Below, one piece after another: positions 57,742 through 64,000 of a DNA stretch of 64,000 nt. The notes under the pieces are model-generated. The model was not told the origin of the DNA. It ran no database searches and saw nothing but the letters and a program-made list of their open reading frames with translations. Origin of the DNA: Klebsiella oxytoca (GTDB lineage Bacteria > Pseudomonadota > Gammaproteobacteria > Enterobacterales > Enterobacteriaceae); NCBI RefSeq assembly GCF_009707385.1, contig NZ_CP046115.1:62001-126000 (forward strand), given 5' to 3'. Position numbers and translations under genes: made by a program. Position 1 is the first letter of the stretch. Each line of letters opens with the position of its first letter.

Positions 57742-58668
57742 TTAACCAGCCAGCCCGCTGCAAATAATTCCGATAACAAACAGCAGGTTGGTTAACAGCG
57801 CCCCTTTAACCGTTCTTTCCAGCATCGGCCGCATGGCGACGGGGTCGAGCTCACGCAGAACATAGCGCGCCTGCTTAACCAGCAGCGGCGTAGCCAGCAG
57901 GAAGAGCCAGCCCCAGGGATTATGCAGCGAAATAAGGTTAAACAGCGCCAGGCAAAGCAGAGCGCCGATCAGCAGGCAGGCATGGTAACGACGAGCGTTA
58001 ACCGGACCCAGGCGCACGGCCAGCGTGTTTTTGCCATTTTCACGGTCGCTGTCAATATCGCGCAGGTTGTTAATATTCAGCACTGCCGTAGCCAGCAGGC
58101 CGCAGGCGGTGGCGGGTAAGAAAATGACTGCTTCAACGCTATGCGCCTGAAGATACCAGCTTCCGACGACGCTAAGCCAGCCGAAGAAAATCAGCACGGA
58201 GATATCGCCAAGGCCGATATAACCGTAAGGGCGGGTACCGACGGTATAGGTAATAGCGGCAAAGATGGATAGCCCGCCGAGAACCATGAAACCGATAAAA
58301 TCAGCCATGGTTTGCCAGGCTGAGAACAGCAGCGCCAGGCCGGAGAGGCAAATCAGCACCACGGTCAGAATCAACGCACGCTTCATCTGCTCCTGAGTGA
58401 TAACCCCTTTCTGCATACCGCGCAGGGGACCGATCCGGTCAGGCTTGTCGCTGCCTTTAACCGCGTCTCCGTAATCGTTGGCCAGATTGGAAAGGATTTG
58501 TAGTAAGCCGGCGGTAATGATGGCCAGCAGGGCAACCCAGGGATCGAAACTGCCCTGATGCCAGGCGAGCGCGGAGCCGACAATAATCGCGGCGAAGGCC
58601 AGAGGCAACGTTTTGGGGCGCAGGCTTTCCAGCCAGGCCTGAGTGCGAGTGATAGGGTGTTCAGTCAT
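57742..58668 (-). CDS. menA: 1,4-dihydroxy-2-naphthoate octaprenyltransferase
   Basis: Encodes 308 residues from ATG 58668 (MTEHPITRTQAWLESLRPKT); longer starts extend into a repeat. UbiA-family membrane prenyltransferase that joins the octaprenyl chain to DHNA in menaquinone synthesis. Aspartate-rich motifs NLANDYGDAVKGSDKPDR and NINNLRDIDSDRENGK bind Mg-prenyl diphosphate; about nine transmembrane segments. Menaquinone is the acceptor used by the fdo product in this window. Confidence 0.97.
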   Translation of the reverse strand: MTEHPITRTQAWLESLRPKTLPLAFAAIIVGSALAWHQGSFDPWVALLAIITAGLLQILSNLANDYGDAVKGSDKPDRIGPLRGMQKGVITQEQMKRALILTVVLICLSGLALLFSAWQTMADFIGFMVLGGLSIFAAITYTVGTRPYGYIGLGDISVLIFFGWLSVVGSWYLQAHSVEAVIFLPATACGLLATAVLNINNLRDIDSDRENGKNTLAVRLGPVNARRYHACLLIGALLCLALFNLISLHNPWGWLFLLATPLLVKQARYVLRELDPVAMRPMLERTVKGALLTNLLFVIGIICSGLAG

Positions 58669-58694
58669 GGGTTCCGGCCAATAAAAAATGGAGC

Positions 58695-58820
58695 TATACC
58701 CGTCATACATCAAGCTGCAGGTGCGCTGGCTACGCTTGTTCACCCCAGGCTCTTACGTCAGTAAGCTCCCGGGGATTCTAAGGCTTGCCACCTTGATGCA
58801 GCTTGAATGATTTCGTGTAT
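58695..58820. repeat. Palindromic intergenic repeat between menA and hslU
   Basis: About 126 bp with inverted ends (TCATACATCAAGCTGCAGGTG near 58703 against CACCTTGATGCAGCTTGAATGA) and an internal GCTCCCGGGGATTC. I recognise this as a dispersed repeat often seen in enterobacterial intergenic regions, not ERIC. It lies in the hslU-menA gap, so transcription of menA may start or pause there. Confidence 0.7.
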
Positions 58821-58861
58821 CTATAGCCCCATCTATAGTGATGAAAATATATTTAACCGGA

Positions 58862-60196
58862 TTATAAGATAAAACGGCTCAGATCTTCATCTGCCACCAG
58901 CACATCCAGATGTTTACCAACATATTCTGCATCGATGGTAACGGTTTGGCCGTTCATTTCGCTGGCATCGTAGGAGATGTCTTCGATCAGACGCTCCAGT
59001 ACGGTGTGTAAACGACGCGCACCAATGTTTTCGGTCGTTTCGTTGACCTGCCATGCGGCCTGAGCGATGCGCTTGATACCGTCATCCGTGAACTCGATAT
59101 TCACGCCTTCGGTGGCCATCAGCGCTTTATACTGCACGGTAATAGAAGCGTTCGGCTCGGTCAGGATGCGCTCAAAGTCGTGGGTAGTCAGCGCTTTCAG
59201 CTCAACGCGAATCGGCAGACGACCCTGCAGTTCCGGGATCAGGTCGGACGGGCTGGCTACCTGGAACGCGCCGGAGGCGATAAACAGAATGTGATCGGTT
59301 TTCACCATGCCGTGCTTGGTAGAGACAGTGCAGCCTTCAACCAGCGGCAGCAGGTCGCGCTGTACGCCTTCACGCGAGACATCAGGGCCGGAGGAGTTGC
59401 CGCCGCGCTTACAGATTTTGTCGATTTCGTCGATAAACACGATACCGTGCTGCTCAACGGCGTCGATGGCGTCCTGCTTAAGCTCTTCCGGGTTGACCAG
59501 CTTCGCCGCTTCTTCTTCAATCAGCAGCTTCATCGCGTCTTTGATTTTCAGCTTACGCGGTTTTTGCTTCTGCCCGCCCAGATTCTGGAACATAGACTGC
59601 AGCTGGCTGGTCATCTCTTCCATGCCCGGAGGGGACATGATTTCAACGCCCATCGGCGCAGCAGCGAGATCGATCTCAATCTCTTTGTCGTCGAGCTGGC
59701 CTTCGCGCAGTTTTTTACGGAAAGACTGGCGCGCGGCGGACGGTTCCTGAGGCTGTTCAGCCTGGCCCCAGTTGTTTTTCGCCGGTGGGATCAGCACGTC
59801 GAGAATGCGCTCTTCCGCCAGCTCTTCCGCGCGATAGCGGTTTTTGTCAATGGACTGCATGCGCACCATTTTGATCGCTGCATCGGTCAGATCGCGGATA
59901 ATCGAATCCACTTCCTTACCAACATAGCCCACTTCGGTGAACTTAGTCGCTTCGACCTTGATGAACGGCGCGTTGGCGAGCTTGGCCAGACGACGCGCGA
60001 TTTCCGTTTTACCGACGCCGGTCGGGCCGATCATCAGAATGTTTTTTGGCGTAACTTCATGACGCAGCTCTTCGTTGAGCTGCATACGACGCCAGCGGTT
60101 ACGCAGAGCGATGGCGACGGAGCGCTTGGCTGCGTCCTGGCCGATAATATGTTTGTCCAGTTCGCTGACAATTTCGCGTGGGGTCATTTCAGACAT
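58862..60196 (-). CDS. hslU: ATPase subunit of the HslVU protease
   Basis: Encodes 444 residues, one more than E. coli (an extra residue near [15 protein letters not shown]). AAA+ unfoldase of the ClpX type that feeds substrates such as SulA to HslV. Walker [11 protein letters not shown] (57-66), intermediate I-domain (about 110-240), Walker [11 protein letters not shown], and the C-terminal tail LSRFIL that docks into HslV. Confidence 0.97.
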   Translation of the reverse strand: MSEMTPREIVSELDKHIIGQDAAKRSVAIALRNRWRRMQLNEELRHEVTPKNILMIGPTGVGKTEIARRLAKLANAPFIKVEATKFTEVGYVGKEVDSIIRDLTDAAIKMVRMQSIDKNRYRAEELAEERILDVLIPPAKNNWGQAEQPQEPSAARQSFRKKLREGQLDDKEIEIDLAAAPMGVEIMSPPGMEEMTSQLQSMFQNLGGQKQKPRKLKIKDAMKLLIEEEAAKLVNPEELKQDAIDAVEQHGIVFIDEIDKICKRGGNSSGPDVSREGVQRDLLPLVEGCTVSTKHGMVKTDHILFIASGAFQVASPSDLIPELQGRLPIRVELKALTTHDFERILTEPNASITVQYKALMATEGVNIEFTDDGIKRIAQAAWQVNETTENIGARRLHTVLERLIEDISYDASEMNGQTVTIDAEYVGKHLDVLVADEDLSRFIL

Positions 60197-60205
60197 AGGA
60201 GATCC

Positions 60206-60736
60206 TTACGCTTTGGAGGTCAATTCTTCGATGGTATGGAAATGGTTGGTATATATGCAGATATCACCTGCAATATTCAACGCTTTCTCTGCGATATCGC
60301 GTGCGCCCATATCGGTATTTTCCAGCAGGGCGCGAGCCGCTGCCTGGGCGTAAGGACCGCCGGAGCCGATAGCAATCAAATCATTTTCTGGCTGCACCAC
60401 GTCGCCGTTACCGGTAATGATAAGCGATGCATTTTCATCAGCCACGGCCAGCAAGGCTTCCAGCTTGCGCAGCATGCGGTCGGTACGCCAGTCTTTCGCC
60501 AGCTCAACGGCGGCTTTCACCAGGTGGCCCTGGTGCATTTCCAGCTTGCGTTCAAACAGTTCGAACAGCGTGAAGGCGTCGGCAGTACCGCCCGCAAAGC
60601 CTGCGATCACTTTGTCGTTGTACAGGCGGCGCACTTTTTTCACGTTGCCTTTCATTACGGTATTGCCCAGCGTGGCCTGGCCATCACCGGCAATAACGAC
60701 ATGGCCGTTACGGCGAACACTTACAATTGTAGTCAC
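60206..60736 (-). CDS. hslV: Peptidase subunit of the HslVU protease
   Basis: Encodes 176 residues from GTG 60736 ([20 protein letters not shown]), E. coli length; the upstream extension to 60799 is rejected. After removal of the start residue, Thr1 is the proteasome-type nucleophile; Lys33 (NVKKVRRL) is conserved. It starts the hslVU pair, 9 bases before hslU. In E. coli this operon is under heat-shock sigma-32; I did not verify a promoter. Confidence 0.97.
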   Translation of the reverse strand: MTTIVSVRRNGHVVIAGDGQATLGNTVMKGNVKKVRRLYNDKVIAGFAGGTADAFTLFELFERKLEMHQGHLVKAAVELAKDWRTDRMLRKLEALLAVADENASLIITGNGDVVQPENDLIAIGSGGPYAQAAARALLENTDMGARDIAEKALNIAGDICIYTNHFHTIEELTSKA

Positions 60737-60826
60737 GAGCAGACCCCTTGGTTGCAAAGCGGAATAGAGGCCCCGCGCTGTACGCGGGGCAGAATGCAAT
60801 TATAAATGGGGGGGATTTTAAGGGTT

Positions 60827-61801
60827 TCAACCCCTGGCGGCGAGACGGATGCAGTTTGCGTGCCCGGCCATCTTCAGCCGTTCAATCATATTGCTGGCGT
60901 TTTCTTTGCCTTTGAGCGGCCCAATGACTACGCGATTCCAGCCGTTATTGGTGGTGATATGCGAGGCAAAGCCTTCAAACGCCAGCTGCGCACGAACGGT
61001 CTCTGCCTGCTCAGCGCCTTTAAAGGAGCCACACTGGATCATCCAGCTGCGATCGTCTTTTTTCTCCGCCGCGGCGGTTTTTGGCGCTTCTTCAACGCGG
61101 GCTACCGGCGCGGCGGCCTGGGTTTTAGGCTGCGCGGTATTGTTATGCGCAGGCGTTTGCAGCAGATCCTGATACGGCTGCTGATTCGAAGCCGTTTGCT
61201 TTGGCTGCTGCGGCGCCGGTTTAGGTTGCTCCGCGGCTCGAGGTTGGGTTCGCGGTTGCTGTACCTGCGTCTGCTGCTGGGCCTGGGCTAACTGTTGCTG
61301 CTGCACCTGCTGTTGAGCTAACCGCTGACGTTGTAATGTCTGCTGGCGTTGAGCCGGAGTTTGTTCATTCCACGGCACTTCGGTCAGCTGCGTGGGCTGC
61401 TGACGCATATCTGCCTGCATTTGCGCCAGCAGCTGGCGCTGCTCGTCCGTCAGCTGTTCCGGCTTCATGACCTCGCCGCCTGCTGTGGGTTCAGTAGGCG
61501 CGCGTACGCCTGGCTGGCGGCTTTCCAGCTCTTTAATATAGCGCCAGCGCTCTTCCGGCTTCGGCGGCAGACCGTTGCCCGCGACCTGGCGGTTTTGCAG
61601 CGCTTCAGCTTCTTCTTTCTTGTGGTGCGTAATGAAGTACAGCCCACCGATAAAGGCCACCAGCACTGCCGCTGCGATCGCAACCATAGCAGGTGAGACC
61701 GCCGAAAGGCCGCCTTGCTTGTTCCTTGAGCTTCGGGTATTGCTCTTTTTGCGCCGCGAAGAAGCCGGTTGGCTGCGGCGTACATAATCTCGTTGTGCCA
61801 C
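60827..61801 (-). CDS. ftsN: Cell division protein FtsN
   Basis: Encodes 324 residues. Bitopic inner-membrane divisome protein that triggers septal peptidoglycan synthesis. Order: basic cytoplasmic part (RRSQPASSRRKKSN), transmembrane helix about 33-55 (SPAMVAIAAAVLVAFIGGLYF), helical activating region (about 75-130, RYIKELESR, LTDEQRQLLAQM), a Gln-rich linker (about 150-230), and a C-terminal SPOR domain (SWMIQCGSFKGAEQAE) that binds denuded septal glycan. Confidence 0.96.
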   Translation of the reverse strand: MAQRDYVRRSQPASSRRKKSNTRSSRNKQGGLSAVSPAMVAIAAAVLVAFIGGLYFITHHKKEEAEALQNRQVAGNGLPPKPEERWRYIKELESRQPGVRAPTEPTAGGEVMKPEQLTDEQRQLLAQMQADMRQQPTQLTEVPWNEQTPAQRQQTLQRQRLAQQQVQQQQLAQAQQQTQVQQPRTQPRAAEQPKPAPQQPKQTASNQQPYQDLLQTPAHNNTAQPKTQAAAPVARVEEAPKTAAAEKKDDRSWMIQCGSFKGAEQAETVRAQLAFEGFASHITTNNGWNRVVIGPLKGKENASNMIERLKMAGHANCIRLAARG

Positions 61802-61891
61802 TATCGTTTCGCTGTCTTATTCGTTTTCAGCCCGCCATGTTACTTAAGCGGCGGGGCTTTGACCAGAAGAGCAGGCCCGAAAGCCTGATGG

Positions 61892-62920
61892 TTATGTTCG
61901 GATTTTGCGCGTACTGCCACGAACGATAAGCTCACAGTCGAGTAATCGTGACCCGCTGCTGACGTTTTGACCTTGCAGTTGATCCAGCAAAAGCAGCATT
62001 GCTTCGCGGCCAATATCAAAACGTGGTTGCGCGACGGTCGTCAATGGCGGATCGCAAAATTCAGACAAAGAGATGTTATCAAAACCAATAATAGACAGAT
62101 CTTCAGGAACTTTCAGGCCGCGACGCTTCGCCAGCGATAATGCGCCCAGCGCCATGATATCGCTGTGACAGAAAACCGCCGTCGGAGGTACCGGTAGCGC
62201 CAGAAGCTGTTCCAGCGCGTTGGCGCCGGCCTCGTAGGTAAAATTGCCGCGGGCGATATAGTTCGGTTCGACGGTTATCCCGCTACGACGTAGCGCCTGG
62301 ACATAGCCCTGCAGGCGGTAATGGCACAGCGGCATCTCTTCCGGGCCTGCAATACAGCCGATACGCCGGTGCCCAAGCTCGTGCAGATAGTTAACGGCGT
62401 TAAATGCGGCGGTAAGGTTATCGATATGCACCGTCGGCAGCTCAAGTTCAGGAGCGAATTCATTGGCCATGACCATTGGCGGGAGATTGCGCTGCTCTTC
62501 CACGCCCGCATCGAAAGGTAAACGGGAGCCCAGCAGCAGCATGCCGTCGATCTGCTTGGTGATGATAAGGTCAATGAAGGTCTTTTCCTGACGGTTCTGG
62601 TGGGCGCAATCGCCTATCAGCACCAGATATTCCTGCTCCGCCGCGGTGACTTCAATACCACGAATAATCTCGCTGAAGAAGGGGTCGCAGATATCCGGGA
62701 CAATGACCAGAATGGTGCGCGACTCGTTGCGTTTCATGTTGCGTCCGAGCGATTGCGGCAAATAGCCGACTTCAAGCGCGGCCTGCTCAACCCGGTTACG
62801 GGTACTCTGCGAAACCTTATCGGGGTTCATTAACGCTCGGGATACGGTTGCCGTAGAAACGTTTGCCTTTTCGGCAACGTCTTTCATAGTGGCGGCAACG
62901 ACCTGTTTTTTGGGCTTCAC
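61892..62920 (-). CDS. cytR: Nucleoside regulon repressor CytR
   Basis: Encodes 342 residues from GTG 62920 (MKPKKQVVAATMKDVAEKAN), chosen because GAGGAGA precedes it and the E. coli N-terminus aligns; an ATG 11 codons upstream is the alternative. LacI-family HTH (MKDVAEKANVSTATVSRALMNP) and cytidine-binding domain. CytR acts with CRP at deo, udp, cdd and other promoters. The downstream gap to ftsN (90 bp) has no strong terminator. Confidence 0.95.
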   Translation of the reverse strand: MKPKKQVVAATMKDVAEKANVSTATVSRALMNPDKVSQSTRNRVEQAALEVGYLPQSLGRNMKRNESRTILVIVPDICDPFFSEIIRGIEVTAAEQEYLVLIGDCAHQNRQEKTFIDLIITKQIDGMLLLGSRLPFDAGVEEQRNLPPMVMANEFAPELELPTVHIDNLTAAFNAVNYLHELGHRRIGCIAGPEEMPLCHYRLQGYVQALRRSGITVEPNYIARGNFTYEAGANALEQLLALPVPPTAVFCHSDIMALGALSLAKRRGLKVPEDLSIIGFDNISLSEFCDPPLTTVAQPRFDIGREAMLLLLDQLQGQNVSSGSRLLDCELIVRGSTRKIRT

Positions 62921-63070
62921 CTGATTTCTCCTCGCTGACTGGCGCAGACACATCCCTGGCGTTCTGACATCAGCAACATTTTTAACAGATAGTACATCCA
63001 GAGAGTTACAGAATTTTCATGAAAAACGTGATGACGGTTGAATTTTTCGATCCGCCTCGCAAGAGAAGCC

Positions 63071-64000
<930 letters not shown>

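Noticed and set aside
59180..60805. 541-codon plus-strand frame across hslU and hslV
   Set aside because: It runs antisense across two conserved genes and the spacer, with no domain similarity that I can recognise.

Overview
The window is a chromosomal segment from an enterobacterium. Nearly every protein in the conserved blocks reads as a close relative of its Escherichia coli counterpart, and the order srkA-dsbA-yihG-polA-spf-yihA-csrC-yihI-hemN-yshB-glnG-glnL-glnA-typA follows the E. coli 87 min region. Three things point away from Escherichia itself and towards the Klebsiella/Raoultella/Enterobacter group: a rhamnose ABC transporter inside the rha operon, a raf-type alpha-galactoside operon, and the absence of the yih sulfoquinovose genes, yihF, the frv genes and kdgT. 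No insertion sequence, phage, CRISPR array, tRNA or rRNA was seen.

Layout. 1-8.8 kb: tail of the stress kinase SrkA, periplasmic oxidase DsbA, acyltransferase YihG, DNA polymerase I, Spot 42 RNA, GTPase YihA, CsrC RNA, YihI, HemN and the 36-residue protein YshB. 8.8-13.3 kb: the nitrogen control operon glnA-glnL-glnG with its sigma-54 promoter and NtrC sites. 13.3-18.1 kb: typA, yihX, yihY, dtd and yiiD. 18.1-30.1 kb: a hydrolase, then the respiratory formate dehydrogenase-O locus (fdhE, fdoI, fdoH, selenocysteine-containing fdoG, fdhD). A three-gene module (von Willebrand A protein, histidine kinase, response regulator) lies between fdhE and fdoI. 30.1-31.7 kb: an AzlCD-type amino-acid exporter divergent from an XRE-cupin regulator.

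31.8-37 kb holds a raf-like operon laid out like lac: LacI-type repressor, alpha-galactosidase, LacY/RafB permease, LacA-like acetyltransferase, with two palindromic operators. 37-50.2 kb is a complete L-rhamnose regulon: rhaB-rhaA-rhaD, a four-gene ABC importer, a lactaldehyde reductase and the mutarotase rhaM on the minus strand, with divergent rhaS-rhaR and the separate symporter rhaT. Uptake, anomer conversion, isomerisation, phosphorylation, aldol cleavage and lactaldehyde disposal are all encoded here.

50.5-64 kb returns to core genes: sodA, yiiM, cpxA-cpxR with divergent cpxP (and the 3'-derived RNA CpxQ), fieF, pfkA, rraA, menA, hslU-hslV, ftsN, cytR and the C-terminal part of priA, which runs off the window. 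pfkA and rraA are direct neighbours, whereas E. coli has a block including sbp, cdh, tpiA, fpr, glpFKX and zapB between them. Palindromic REP-like repeats are frequent, with the clearest tandem array between yiiM and cpxA.
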